Below are positions 1 through 11,430 of a DNA stretch of 64,000 nt, one piece after another. The translations under genes were made by a program, and so were the position numbers. The stretch's first letter is position 1. Each line of letters starts with the position of its first letter. Source of the stretch: Harmonia axyridis (Eukaryota; Arthropoda; Insecta; Coleoptera; Coccinellidae); the NCBI RefSeq assembly GCF_914767665.1, contig NC_059501.1, forward strand, positions 87,456,798 to 87,520,797, in the 5' to 3' direction. The notes under the pieces were generated by a model. It was not told where the DNA came from, made no database searches, and saw only the letters and a program-made list of their open reading frames with translations.

Positions 1-2332
1 ACCATCCCAATAAACGTTCGAAGCATTCCACTTAAAAATATCCCAGATAAGCTTGCTATCCTGAAATAGCCTGTTTTCTGCACAATCCCAGACAGCAAAA
101 CTGCATTTTCTCGGATGGCGATTCCATATCGAATATTATTTAGCACGACGCAATGCAACATTAATAACGAATTGACAATTCCATCGGTCGAGAACATCTC
201 GAATTGTCGAGACCAATGATAAATTACTTCGAAGATTAAGTTGCTGGGCCACAATAGCCAAACAGCCTCGATGGCAAATGCGATTGCCTTTTCGCTAAAG
301 AATAAGGTTCTCTCGCATCTGTTAACCCGATATGGTGGAAGGTTCTCCTTCGTGTCCAGAGAAAAAGGATCTCAATCTCTGGAATTCCAGCATCCATGTA
401 TCTGCAATTGTATAGAGACGCCAAGGAGTTACAAGCTGTTGCAACACTTGACTTGCGAATAAGATAATCCTGATTTACATTTTCTGTAATCGTCTAAGGA
501 ATACCCTAATGAAAAAATCAAAGCATTTATTACGCAAGCTCCCGATTACATACAGGATGTTTCCAAATTAGACGTGAACCTTGAAGGAGTTCTTAGTATC
601 ACTCATTTGCTGTTGATCAATATTTATTGAAAACCGAAAATCAACAATTTCCGAGATATTTGAGTTATTCTGTTTTTCAAGAATGTTTTCTTTGTTTTTC
701 GTCAGTTTGGGCAACTTCTCCGGGAAAGGTGTATTTGTTAGACGATTATAGAAATAGAAATTGCTTTTATCTTGATTTCTGAATCCTGAAAATGAGCTCC
801 ATAAAATATGTATATCGATGATCAGATTGAGCGTAAGCAGGTTAATCTATTGTATCAAAAAGGGTTTGCTTCGAAGGCAATATAATATACAATAAATTTG
901 TATGAATAATTCATGTTACTAGTCTCATTACAATATCCAGTACTGTTTTGATATATGGGTGTTTTCCACTGAACGGATTAATGAATTAATAAAAAGTTAT
1001 AATTATTATTTAATCGTTTTTCATTGTAAAGATTACTTTGATTCATTGCATTCTTACTCTGACATCTTATCTGAGCTTAGAATTAGATGTTGTTTGAATA
1101 TCTTGAGTTTTCAATGATCTTTTTATGGGAAAAATTAATCTGATCGTACTCTCAAAATAACTCGCACTGTAAAGGGATGAAAATGCAGCTGAGCAAGTTA
1201 TTATTTCAAATTGACTTAATCGTAAATACTTTTAGGAGTATTTCCGATTATTATAGCATCACTTGATGAGAAGTAGAGGTATTTTGAATTTTTGGAGAAT
1301 TTTTATATTTCAAACATAATTTTTCATCAAATCAATATATAACATCTAATCTATGATCAAATCAATAAATAGGATAGGAGTCAAATATCTAATTTAAAAA
1401 GTCGTCTTGGAGATATGATCAATTTTTTTGTCTTCACGTTAAGCACATTTTCTGTCCTCTATACTCACTTAGATTTTAAGCATTGTCTGTTATTAAATTT
1501 TTAGAATGTCGCATTCATCAGATTATTTCAAGAATGTTTTCCAAGCATTTCAAGCATTGTCCTCTTATTTATACAACTTTCGATATCATGAAAACTGCGT
1601 CAAATAGAAAACGTCTTACAAGCATATGATTAAAGTATTTATCATTACCAGTAAATTGATTGATTAGCAGGATCCCAATAAATGATGATACGATAAGAGA
1701 AACTCATTTCTGAATTTTCACGGATTTCCTTCGTTTGAGTGGAATTTCCCGCGTTTACCTTGAAACCTCCAACCTACCATACTTTCTTACGCCGTTAACC
1801 AATCACGTTAATTTGTATCGATTAGAGAACAAATTTTCTGATGTCGAAATACCGATCATTAATATATGTTGCAGACACTTCAATTGCTACTTGTAAGTTC
1901 GATTTTCCCTGCCAATTTCGAAAATTACGATCGAAATTGATGAATGATTCGCATTGACAAAAAATGCTATGCAAATTTTCATGATGTAACACTTGCGTGA
2001 TTTCGTTTATTACTTTAGTTTTTCAACGCTTGATTTTTTATTGAAAAATGCGGTTGTGAGTCCATCTCTTGGAAGTAGATTGGACTCTTGAACCTATAAT
2101 TAATTTTTGAAATATAGATTGGTAGTATCTATGACATTCGGACTTTAAACACATGCAATCGATTTTCTTTGGACAATTTTTTTTTGAACAATAAGAATTA
2201 TAAGACCATGTTTCTGAATTTTCTTAAATGCAATTCGATGATGCTGATTTTTTTTTGTCTTTGCACAAGCGGATAATTTATGATATTTCAGAAGGTTAAC
2301 ACATCAGAAAAACGTAATTCATACTTTCTATA
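1..2332. other. AT-rich intergenic DNA, no gene recognised
   Basis: No coding region or RNA gene could be supported. A motif like the ends of beetle-type MITEs (acaggatgttt) is near 551, but no partner arm was found. The only open frames are short and overlap on both strands around 240-460, without family resemblance. The block lies 3' of the Dll gene. Confidence 0.5.
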
Positions 2333-3074
2333 AAAGGTGATCCAGAATAAAGTCGGAAAATTCCATTTTATTTTGTTTAGCGATGAAGTGCACTTCTGGT
2401 TGAATGGCTACGTCAACAAACAAAACTGCCGCATTTGGAGTGAAGCTAATCCTCAAGTGTATGTCGAAACACCGTTGCATCCAGAAAAACTGACTGTTTG
2501 GTGCGCTTTATGTGCTGGTGGAATCATTGGTCCGTACTCCTTCAAAAACGATGATGGCCAGAACGTTACAGTCAATGGTGATCGGTATAGAGCCATGATT
2601 ACTCACTTTTTCATTCCTGACTTGAACAACCATGATGTCCAGGAGCTGTGGTTCCAACAAGTCACACAACTCGTGCCACAATCGATTTATGGAAAGACAC
2701 GTTTGGTGACCGCCTAATTTCACGTTTTGGACCTGTGAATTGGCCTCCAAGATCTTGTTATTTAACACCGCTAGACTACTTTCTGTGGGGCTATGTAAAG
2801 TCATTGGTCTATGCGGATAAGCCACAAACCCTTGACCATTTGGAAGACAACATTCGCCGTGTTATTGCCGATATACGGCCACAAATGTTGGAAAAAATCA
2901 TCGAACATTGGACGTCCAGATTGGACTACATCCGTGGCGGTCATATGCCAGAAATCATATTTAAAATGTAATGCCACAAGATTATTTTGCGGATAAATAA
3001 AATTCATGTCAATCGAATAATCAATCGTTGTTTTATTGCAATTTAAAGTTATATAGCTCTAAAAAGACACCTTT
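2333..3074 (+). mobile_element. Tc1/mariner-like family 1, copy A (decayed)
   Basis: A truncated member of the family described at 44187. The 5' part is lost up to just before the catalytic block. The right end keeps the inverted-repeat sequence ending in acacc near 3074. The catalytic segment with FSDEVHFW is readable at 2370-2660. A deletion of about 13 bp near 2661 then removes the second catalytic Asp motif (QQDGATCH in other copies) and shifts the frame. The third motif (SCYLTPLDYF) has lost its Asp (D to Y). A 9-bp deletion near 2933 removes part of the C-terminus. This copy cannot encode an active transposase. Confidence 0.85.
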
Positions 3075-4326
3075 CATAAAATAACTAATACTATGCGCAA
3101 CCAGTTGTTAAAATACTTTTGAATGATCGTCAAACGAAATGGCTCATGAACATCTTTGCTAGTCGAATCAGATGCTGGTTTTAGTGATATAAAATGTCAT
3201 GATAGCTGGAAATATAGCACCATTGAAGAGAGTTATTTGGAAATTCATCGACACATAAGAAAATGAGTGTTCATGGGATTGTTTTGGGGAAACATTCGGA
3301 CATATTTACAATTTTACTTTAAATGTTAATATGAATTGAATTAGGCAATATAAAATAATCTTGAATTAAGTTGGCCTGTCTCCAAACCTACAACTGTAAC
3401 GCTGTAGTGGCATCACTTCCTTAAATAATTCCAAAACTACACCATTGAAAAAACTAAATAGAGCCAATAACAACACGAACAAGTGACAAACAACAATCGG
3501 ACCGATTTAGAAATCGAGAAATTCCCATCAAGAGTGGCGTGTTTCGCAACAGAAAATTTTCCACAACATCCAAGCACACACAAGGATATGCGGAATCTCG
3601 TCGAGCGTAAAATGAGCGAACAATATGTGAGAATTTCCTCATGGGCAGTCAGTCATGTCATCGCCCAACATCCTCTTCATATTTTTCAGAATCCGATTGT
3701 CCTACAAAAACATTCCGGCTGCCGGAGTCGAAATAATAGAAGATTCGACTCCATAAATAATTCGTTTTCGGTAATTTACGTGCGCGGAGGTGCGTAACAG
3801 ACGTAATTGACGGCGTTTCGGCCATTTTTTATTACAACCATCGAAATTCGATAATTTCCCACCCAGGTGGAAGAAATCACTTGTCTTTCATTATTTCGAC
3901 ACCAAGGCGTTCTGTTAGGAAAATTGTTCAATTAGATTTTATGTTCTGATAACTTTCGGAATAATCTGTGTTCTGTGAATGATGCATGTTTATGTAATTA
4001 TTCGTCTCTTATGCATTCTTGATTTTTTTTAAATTTATGACTGTGTTTATTACTTTCTAAACACACTGGTAAATTAGGGGAAAGGACAATATCTCAAAAA
4101 AGTTTGTATACTACCCCTATTCTAGCCGAGTGACAGACTCTTTCCACGACATATCGCAAAACCTATATTTAATAATGACACTTATATTTATTGTATTTGA
4201 GAATTATCGAAATTGAAAATCAGAGTGGAGTTTTTCCGTGAAGAATTTCCTTCAAAATTTTTTTCAGAAGAATTTCATTTTCCATTTCCATTTCATTGAT
4301 GAATAATAGGAATATGCCAGAATTAG
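3075..4326. other. Intergenic DNA with a possible conserved block near 3480-3890
   Basis: Mostly AT-rich. Within 3480-3890 the sequence is less homopolymeric and contains cgtaattgacg, ttttttattac and other homeodomain-like cores, so it could be a noncoding regulatory element. This rests on composition only. The overlapping short open frames there have no recognisable domain. Confidence 0.25.
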
Positions 4327-5263
4327 TATAGGGTGTTTTTTTTTCGAGGTATATAACTTTAAGTTGGCATCACTGTTCAAGATGACGACCGATTTAACAG
4401 CTGTCAAGTGATTTATTCTCAGTTTGGTTTGGCAATTCATCATGAATAGACTCACTCCTGAACAACGCTTGCAAATAGTGCAATTTTATTTCGAACATAA
4501 TGGTTCTGTGCGGAATACGTATCGCGCACTACGTCCATTTTATTTTGTTTAGCGATGAAGCGCACTTCTGGTTGAATGGCTACGTCAACAAACAAAACTG
4601 CCACATTTGGAGTGAAGCTAATCCTCATGTATGTCGAAACACCGTTACATCCAGAAGAACTGACTGTTTGGTGCGCTTTATGGGCTGGTGGAATCATTGG
4701 TCCGTACTTCTTCAAAAACGATGATGGCCAGAACGTTACAGTCAATGGTGATCGCTATAGAGCCATGATTACTAACTTTTTCATTCCTGAATTGAACAAC
4801 CATGATGTCCAGGAGCTGTGGTTCCAACAAGAAGGCGCAACATGTCACACAGCTCGTGCCACAATCGATTTATTGAAAGACACGTTTGGTGACCGCCTAA
4901 TTCCACGTTTTGGACCTGTGAATTGGCCTCCAAGGTCTTGTGATTTAACACCGCTAGACCACTTTCTGTGGTGCTATGTAAAGTCATTGGTCTATGCGGA
5001 TAAGCCACAAACCCTTGACCATTTGGAAGACAACATTCGCCGTGTTATTGCCGATATACGGCCACAAATGTTGGAAAAAGTCATCGAAAATTGGACGTCC
5101 AGATTGGACTACATCCGAGCCAGCCGTGGCGGTCATATACCAGAAATCATATTCAAAATGTAATGCCACAGGATTATCTTGCGGATAAATGAAATTCATG
5201 CAATCGAATAAGCCATCGTTGTTTTATTGCAATTTAAAATTCTATAGCTCTAAAAAAAACCCT
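4327..5263 (+). mobile_element. Tc1/mariner-like family 1, copy B
   Basis: A complete-looking nonautonomous copy of about 935 bp. The left end is gggtgttttttttt and the right end is its approximate inverse (aaaaaaaaccc). The original start codon and helix-turn-helix remnant (MNRLTPEQRLQIVQFYFEH) begin at 4442. The reading frame breaks at the family's internal deletion (about 4537), which joins the N-terminal remnant to the catalytic domain out of frame. The catalytic part is listed separately. Confidence 0.9.
4576..5163 (+). pseudogene. Catalytic-domain remnant of Tc1/mariner-like transposase (copy B)
   Basis: About 195 codons cover the DDE/D catalytic region of an IS630-Tc1-mariner transposase, which would cut and rejoin transposon ends in the nucleus. 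The second catalytic motif reads QQEGATCH instead of QQDGATCH, a D-to-E change. The third motif is RSCDLTPLD. The first (FSDEAHF) lies just upstream in another frame, because one base is missing near 4627 (a tcaagtgtatg-like segment reads tcatgtatg). The DNA-binding N-terminus is absent from this frame. It is very probably inactive. Confidence 0.85.
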
Positions 5264-5424
5264 TAATTTCAAATTATATCGGGTACATTCCACTTGTATT
5301 ATTTGAAATTTTGCAGTTGTAGGAAAAGTATAGTGAACAACAAGAAGGGGAAACCTCCAGTTTTCTCACGAGTGTGAAAGTTTGTGAGTTTCCTCGTTCA
5401 TTGGAAATTTCATGAAAGGAATAT

Positions 5425-5545
5425 GATGCTGCAACCGTAGCCTTGACGGCCATTTGGCTAATATCGTTTTCCATGGTTAATAGCATATTCTTTACAATGA
5501 AATAAACATCGATTTTTATCATCATATACTCGTTTGTTCATCAAA
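5425..5545 (+). mobile_element. 3' end fragment of Tc1/mariner-like family 2
   Basis: This stretch (ggccatttggctaatat... followed by tacaatgaaataaac) matches, in the opposite orientation, the DNA just beyond the stop of the transposase relic at 17766-18023. It is read as a solo 3' end of that family. No coding part remains. Confidence 0.5.
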
Positions 5546-6732
5546 ATAAAACGTCTTAATGAATCACCCTTCAGTTTATGGAGTATCAAGATCAATACTT
5601 TTTACGTTTGTAATTCTTGTATGGAGCCCCATTATTTTTTGTTGATTTGAATAAACTAATTTACACTTGATTACTGAAACAATGAAAGTGACGTTGATAT
5701 GAAAATGAATAATTTTACTACATCAGTTTAAGTGAAAAATTTTTGACAGTCCTAACAACCATTAAAATTTTGTCATTTGTGTCATATGAAACAATTTCAC
5801 CAAATCATGTAAACATTGCATTGCTAATTGCATTGAGTGCAATTATCAAATCACTATGACAATACGATTGAGTTTGACAACTTCATTCCAAATAAATTTA
5901 AAAATGTCACGTTTTGGTGATGCGGTTGTTCAAAGTATAAATGCGTTAATCAAAGAAAACATTCCTAGGAATAGGTACCAAGGAACGAGCTTTAGATTGT
6001 TATAAAATTATCCTGTCTAGGAGACCATTAAAAATTACCATAAAAATTGCGTTAACTATAATGCGTTTGTCGTTTATATTTGAGGTGTCCAATATTTTAC
6101 TCACTTAGTCCTGGGTCTAGCACTTTTCTTAACATTTCCTCTAAAAATTCAACTTCATTCGTCAACATTGTCAAGATTCATTCTGTCCGAACACGATAAG
6201 AATATTTATCAGCTTTCACATCTGAAATAATATGTATGAAAATCTATCAGATACATGCTCAATCATAAAATATCAATAATACCTTCAGATCGGGAAATCT
6301 CTACTGATTTTGTTAGGAATGAATAGAAATCATTTTGCCAGAAACATATGAAAAACTGTCAAAACCGAGGTAAACAGGATGAGCGATCACAGATTAAAGT
6401 TGTTATTGTAGGTTGTCAACAGATAATCAGGTGTGTCGATTTTAGTTAGATGCGCGCAGATACGAAAATTGGCAGAAATTGCTACTTGATTCCTATTTCA
6501 ATATGAACCAATTCGAATAATTTCATTTGGATCTAATGAAAGAAATTTAATGGAAAACCCTTTTCCCCACGACTGCTATTGACTATAGCTCTTCTTATTT
6601 AAAATTTGATCACAATATCTCAGTATTTCATTACTTGACATGTAATAATAATTTTGCAACACATGGTTTCTCAAGAATTTTGACTGAAATCATTACATCA
6701 CTTGTTGTTATGGAGTTAATATTACGTATTAC
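5546..6732. other. AT-rich intergenic DNA, nothing recognised
   Basis: No gene, repeat array or transposon end could be supported on either strand. Confidence 0.5.
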
Positions 6733-6743
6733 GCAAAGTTTTC
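6733..6743. repeat. Left target-site duplication of the RTE-like element
   Basis: GCAAAGTTTTC occurs here and again at 9837-9847, exactly bracketing the non-LTR element. An 11-bp direct repeat is the signature of target-primed reverse transcription and defines the element's limits. Confidence 0.9.
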
Positions 6744-9700
6744 AACTCCGCCTGTGGTGGGTGTTGGGTGGATTGAGTAGCCCAATAGCTGCCACTGCCG
6801 GTCCCAAGCCCGGATAAAGGAGGAGGGTTGTAGGGTGAGGCTAGCGACCTACCCTACGTAATCAAAAGAAACACTGCTCACAGAACCCAAACCGAGCCTC
6901 GGAACACGACGGATTTACTGATAACGGACCAAGCGAGAGTAAGGAACACGAGAGGTAACACGAAGATGAGAAGGAAGAGGAAGAGGACACAACTGAGGAT
7001 AGGATGCTGGAACGTAAGATCTTTTAGTGGAAGAGACCAGGAAATCATTCTAGAACTGCGAAACAAGAAAATAGACATCTGCGCAATCTCCGAGACGAAG
7101 AAGAGAGGGAAAGGAACCGAACAGTATGGCGACTACATCTTGATATACTCCGGGAGGCCAAAAGAAACTAGAGCGACGTCGGGAGTGGGAGTACTCATAG
7201 ATTACAAATATCAGAACATCATCAGTGACATCGAATATCGGAGCGATCGAATACTAAAAATCAGTCTGAAACTGGAAAACCACTTCACACACATAATATC
7301 AGTTTATGCACCGGATACTGGAAGGCCAACACAGGAGGCCCTCGACTTCTATGAGCAATTGCAATTAACAGTTGACAAGATACCCAAGCAAGACCAAATT
7401 ATTATCATGGGAGATATGAACGGGAGAGTGGGTAACGAGGTAATTCCAGGAATTAAGAACGTATTCAACGAAGAAATCATAAATGACCGGGGAGAGATGC
7501 TCATCGAATTCTGCACCTACAACGAGCTAAGAATCAACAACACATACTTTCGTCACAAACCTCAACATAAGATTACTTTCCGTGGGAGCAGGGGTGTAAC
7601 TTCTACAATAGACTACATCCTTACGAATAGAGCAATTGTACCAGAACAAGTGTTAGATATTAGATCATTAACATCGGCAAACATAGGGTCTGACCACAAT
7701 TTGGTGCTAGGTGTGATATCTGGAATGAGAAGACCAACAAAAGCGGACAAACAACACGATCCAGTAACAAAGTTCAACATCGAGTCCCTAAAAACAGAGA
7801 GCATACTCGACTTATATAGGAGACGTTTGACAAACAAAATAGAGGAAACAACAATCGGTGACCAACATACGGTGAACGAGGCGTGGAAAATACTCCTAAA
7901 GAACATAAATGAAGCAGCCGAAGAAGCGCTGGGGAAGAGAACAATCAAGGCAACCTCACATCAGCGGAGAGAGAAGCCCTGGTTCACATCGGAAGTAAAA
8001 GATCTGGCACAAGAAAAGAAGGAGGCACATCTAACCTACATAAATAACAAGACGCCGAGAAACTTTCTAAAGTATACTGAAATTAGGAACAGAGTCAATA
8101 AAAGAATTAGAGAGATAAAGAAAGAACACTGGGAGAACTTTAGTCGAGAGATGGAAAATGACCTATATGGAACTCAAAAACGCATATGGAAGATGCTCAG
8201 AGCCGCGAAAAAAGAGGTAAATGAGACAGTGCAAATACATAACATCACCGCGGATAAATGGAAAGAGTACTTCACAAATCTGCACTCCCAGGATAATGAC
8301 CAGCCACTAGAAAGGAGACAAAAACTGCGGCGAGAATATGCAATAAGCTTGGAAGAGGACAAGCGGGTTACAACAGAAGAAGTGATGGACGAGATGAAAC
8401 ATCTCAAAAACGGAAAAGCTCCCGGTCCAGACAACATTCCTAATGAACTGTTGAAACAAGGAGGAATAAGATTGGCTGAACAGCTCACCAAACTGTTCAA
8501 TAAGATTCTAGGGAGCGCAGTAATACCAGACGAATGGAAAGAGAGCATAACAATACCTTTATTCAAAAAGGGAAAAACATCAGATCCAGCAAACTACAGA
8601 GGAATATCATTGTTGAACACCTCCATGAAACTGTTCACTCGTATACTGGGACAACACATATTGCAACACACCAAGCTATGTGAAGAACAACAGGGCTTCC
8701 GCAAGAATCGTTCCACGGTCGACGCTGTATTCGTTGTTAGACAAGTAATAGAGAAATCCATTGAATATGACAAACATGCGTACTTGTGCTTCATAGACTT
8801 GAGTAAGGCATTCGACAGAATACAACTGACGGATGTTGTGGAAGAACTGAAGCACAGAGGAATACATCCAAACATTGTAGAGACGATAAAACAACTAAAC
8901 ACAGGCAACACTACCACAGTCAAGACAAGAGCAACCACAACCGATAAAGTAAAGATCAACCTAGGAGTGAGACAGGGAGATAGTCTTAGTCCACTGTTAT
9001 TTAATCTGATAATGGACAGGATAATACACAAAGTACGAAGGGTGAACCAAGGATACAGAATGGGGAACGAACTATTGAAGATCTTGTGTTATGCAGATGA
9101 CGCAGTACTATTTGCGGATAGTGAAGACGGGCTGCAATGGTTAATACAGGCATTTTACAGGGAGGCTCTAGAACTCAATATGGTAATATCAATCCCTAAA
9201 ACTAAGAGCATGGTGATCGCCAGGGAACCCCGCCGATGTAAGCTGGAGATAAATAACAAAATCATCGAACAAGTATTCTCCTTTAACTATCTGGGCGTAA
9301 CGATATCGCCATATGGAAGCTTAAAAGATGGTGTAAGACATCAGATGAATAAGGCAGCCAGAATATCGGGGGCCCTAAGGAATATCATCTGGAAGAACAA
9401 TTGCATGACAACAACCAGTAAAGTGAGAATTTACAAAGCATGTGTCAGACCCATAATGACATACGCGGCGGAAACAAGAGCAGAAACAGCTGAAACTAAA
9501 AGAATGGCACGAACAAACGAGATGCGAGTTTTGAGGGCAATCACAGGAAACACATTGAGAGACCAGAGAAGAAGCGACGAGATCAGAAAAGAATGCCAGA
9601 CGGAGGACGTAGTTAGATGGACCCGCGCGAGAAGAAGGTTCTGGAATGAACATGTCTCACGTATGTCAAGCGACAGAATAGCGAAAATCGCGAGAAACGG

Positions 9701-9836
9701 AAGACCAGCATCCAAAAGACCTGTAGGGAGACCCCCAAAAAGGTGGAAGGACAGCTGGACCTCAATATCTCAAGAACGAGAGGAGGAAAATGGGTGAAAC
9801 AAGCTAGCAAGCTTTCGTAAAGTAGAAGAAGAAGAA
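6744..9836 (+). mobile_element. Full-length RTE-like non-LTR retrotransposon
   Basis: A 3,093-bp insertion bounded by an 11-bp direct duplication. It has a 5' UTR of about 220 bp containing a GC-rich stretch (gtcccaagcccggataaagg, 6793-6819), a single intact ORF, and a very short 3' tail ending in a gaa microsatellite (agaagaagaagaa) rather than poly(A). One endonuclease-RT ORF plus a short microsatellite 3' end fits RTE-clade elements; the clade is inferred from layout, not phylogeny. Intact duplications and ORF imply recent insertion. The composition (A-rich, GC-moderate coding) differs sharply from the flanks. Confidence 0.9.
6966..9797 (+). CDS. Endonuclease-reverse transcriptase of RTE-like retrotransposon
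   Basis: This 943-codon ORF is uninterrupted. Residues about 10-250 form an apurinic-endonuclease-like domain that would nick target DNA: CWNVRSF near residue 15, ISETKK near 42, GDMNGRVG near 149 and the catalytic SDHNLV near 242. Residues about 480-780 form the reverse transcriptase: NYRGISLLN, QQGFRKNRST near 575, FIDLSKAFDR near 611, GVRQGDSLSPLLFN, and the active-site YADD near 708. The C-terminal region has the W-E-H-V-R-M and GRPPKRW pattern common in such elements. It acts in cis on its own RNA. The start chosen is the first ATG of the frame. Length and motifs are normal for a single-ORF element, and no inactivating change was seen, so it may be competent. Confidence 0.95.
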   Translation: MRRKRKRTQLRIGCWNVRSFSGRDQEIILELRNKKIDICAISETKKRGKGTEQYGDYILIYSGRPKETRATSGVGVLIDYKYQNIISDIEYRSDRILKISLKLENHFTHIISVYAPDTGRPTQEALDFYEQLQLTVDKIPKQDQIIIMGDMNGRVGNEVIPGIKNVFNEEIINDRGEMLIEFCTYNELRINNTYFRHKPQHKITFRGSRGVTSTIDYILTNRAIVPEQVLDIRSLTSANIGSDHNLVLGVISGMRRPTKADKQHDPVTKFNIESLKTESILDLYRRRLTNKIEETTIGDQHTVNEAWKILLKNINEAAEEALGKRTIKATSHQRREKPWFTSEVKDLAQEKKEAHLTYINNKTPRNFLKYTEIRNRVNKRIREIKKEHWENFSREMENDLYGTQKRIWKMLRAAKKEVNETVQIHNITADKWKEYFTNLHSQDNDQPLERRQKLRREYAISLEEDKRVTTEEVMDEMKHLKNGKAPGPDNIPNELLKQGGIRLAEQLTKLFNKILGSAVIPDEWKESITIPLFKKGKTSDPANYRGISLLNTSMKLFTRILGQHILQHTKLCEEQQGFRKNRSTVDAVFVVRQVIEKSIEYDKHAYLCFIDLSKAFDRIQLTDVVEELKHRGIHPNIVETIKQLNTGNTTTVKTRATTTDKVKINLGVRQGDSLSPLLFNLIMDRIIHKVRRVNQGYRMGNELLKILCYADDAVLFADSEDGLQWLIQAFYREALELNMVISIPKTKSMVIAREPRRCKLEINNKIIEQVFSFNYLGVTISPYGSLKDGVRHQMNKAARISGALRNIIWKNNCMTTTSKVRIYKACVRPIMTYAAETRAETAETKRMARTNEMRVLRAITGNTLRDQRRSDEIRKECQTEDVVRWTRARRRFWNEHVSRMSSDRIAKIARNGRPASKRPVGRPPKRWKDSWTSISQEREEENG

Positions 9837-9847
9837 GCAAAGTTTTC
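9837..9847. repeat. Right target-site duplication of the RTE-like element
   Basis: GCAAAGTTTTC, identical to 6733-6743, directly follows the gaa-repeat tail of the retrotransposon. Confidence 0.9.
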
Positions 9848-9929
9848 GATAACCTATCTATGATCCGTTTTCAAAACGTCATATCATTCATTTTTCAATA
9901 AGGTACTTGATTCTTTCTCGGAAAACTTG

Positions 9930-10068
9930 TTAGTTGTAATAGTTTTTCAATGGTCAAGTCAAGTACAATAACTAAAAACTTAACTTAAGATTGAAAAACA
10001 ACTACTTCACTTGACTGGATTTCGAGTCAAGTAGCTTGAATATCAAGTCAAGCCGTGAATCCCTACAT
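9930..10068 (-). mobile_element. Truncated hAT-family end fragment
   Basis: The right edge (gccgtgaatccct) is the reverse complement of the left end of the hAT elements at 20575 and 51649. The interior has the same CAAGTCAAG subterminal motifs and the AAAACTACT-like segment. No opposite end was found on the left, so this is a truncated relic without coding sequence. Confidence 0.7.
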
Positions 10069-10281
10069 TGACGTAAACTACCATTATTTAAAATATATTT
10101 GAATCGATTAGATAATTCCGGAACTGATTTTTTTAAATTTAAATTAACGTGTATCAGCAGCTAGGCCATTGACACAAGTTACAATGTACTTATCCTCTAG
10201 GCATAACAAATAATACAGTTCATAAAATATTGACAAAAAAAGGAAACATTGAACTAAAATGGTATCAATCAAATAAGAGTG

Positions 10282-10338
10282 TACAATTGACAATCTTTTA
10301 GAAATTGAATTGATGCTTCGATTTGAGTTTTCGAGGTG
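10282..10338. repeat. Direct repeat flanking family-1 copy C (left)
   Basis: About 56 bp beginning tacaattgacaatctttt and ending gagttttcgagg is repeated with one or two changes at 11369-11424, on the other side of the transposon copy. This is far longer than the 2-bp TA duplication expected for a Tc1/mariner insertion. Confidence 0.85.
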
Positions 10339-10354
10339 AGATTGTCTCTTATAA

Positions 10355-11366
10355 AGGGTGTTTTTTTTAGAGCTTTAGAACTTTATATGGCAATAGAACA
10401 ACGATGGATTATTCGATTGACATGAATTTGATTTATCCGCAAGATAATCTTGTGGCATTACATTTTAAATATGATTTCTGGCATATGACCGCCACAGCTG
10501 GCTCGGATGTAGTCCAATCTGGACGTCCAATTTTAGATGACTTTTTAAAACATTTGTGGCCGTATATCGGCAATAACACGGCGAATGTTATCTTCCAAAT
10601 GGTCAAGGGTTTGTGGCTTATCCGCATAGATCAATGACTTCACATAGCCCACAGAAGGAAGTCTAGCGGTGTTAAATCACAAGATCTTGGAGGCCCATTC
10701 ACAGGTCCAAAACGTGAAGTTAGGCAGTCACCAAACGTGTCTTCCAATACATCGATTGTGGCACGAGCTGTGTGACATGTTGCACCGTCTTGTTGGAACC
10801 ACAGCTCCTGGACATCATGGTTGTTCAATTCAGGAATGAAAAAGTTAGTAATCATGGCTCTTCACCCATCACCATTGACTGTAACATTCTGGCCATCATC
10901 GTTTTTGAAGAAGTACGGACCAATGATTCCACCACCCCATAAAGCGCACCAAACAGTCAGTTTTCTGGATGTAACGGTGTTTCGACATACACTTGAGGAT
11001 TAGCTTCACTCCAAATGCAGCAGTTTTGTTTGTTAACGTAGCCATTCAACTAGAAGTGCGCTTCATCGCTAAACAAAATAAGTGCGCGATACGTATTCCG
11101 CACAGAACCATTATTTTATATATATAATATAATATATATAATCTTTATTTTTTTCTGACCTTAAATCAGTACAGGTGTACTGGTACCAAGGCTTCAACTC
11201 ATATAACAAATAAAATTACACTATTTGCAAGCGTTGTTCAGGCGTGAGTCTATTCGTGTTGAATTGCCAAACCAAACTGAGAATAAATCACTTAACAGCT
11301 GTTAAATAGGTCGCCATCTTGAACAGTAATGCCAACTTAAAGTTATATACTTCGAAAAAAACACCC
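10355..11366 (-). mobile_element. Tc1/mariner-like family 1, copy C
   Basis: Minus-oriented copy of the family at 44187, bounded by agggtgtttttttt on the left and aaaaaaacacccg on the right. Coding pieces include the third catalytic motif (RSCDLTPLDF) and QQDGATCH (10640-10855), interrupted by frame changes. A stretch of about 90 bp with a TA microsatellite and a ggtgtactggtacc segment (about 11117-11206) interrupts the N-terminal part and is absent from other copies. The N-terminal remnant ends near 11250. Inactive. Confidence 0.9.
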
Positions 11367-11368
11367 GT

Positions 11369-11424
11369 TACAGTTGACAATCTTTTAGAAATTGAATTGA
11401 TGCTTCGATTTGAGTTTTCGAGGG
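11369..11424. repeat. Direct repeat flanking family-1 copy C (right)
   Basis: Near-identical partner of 10282-10338. After ttcgagg the two flanks diverge but still share the word gtctct. Confidence 0.85.
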
Positions 11425-11430
11425 AAGGGC

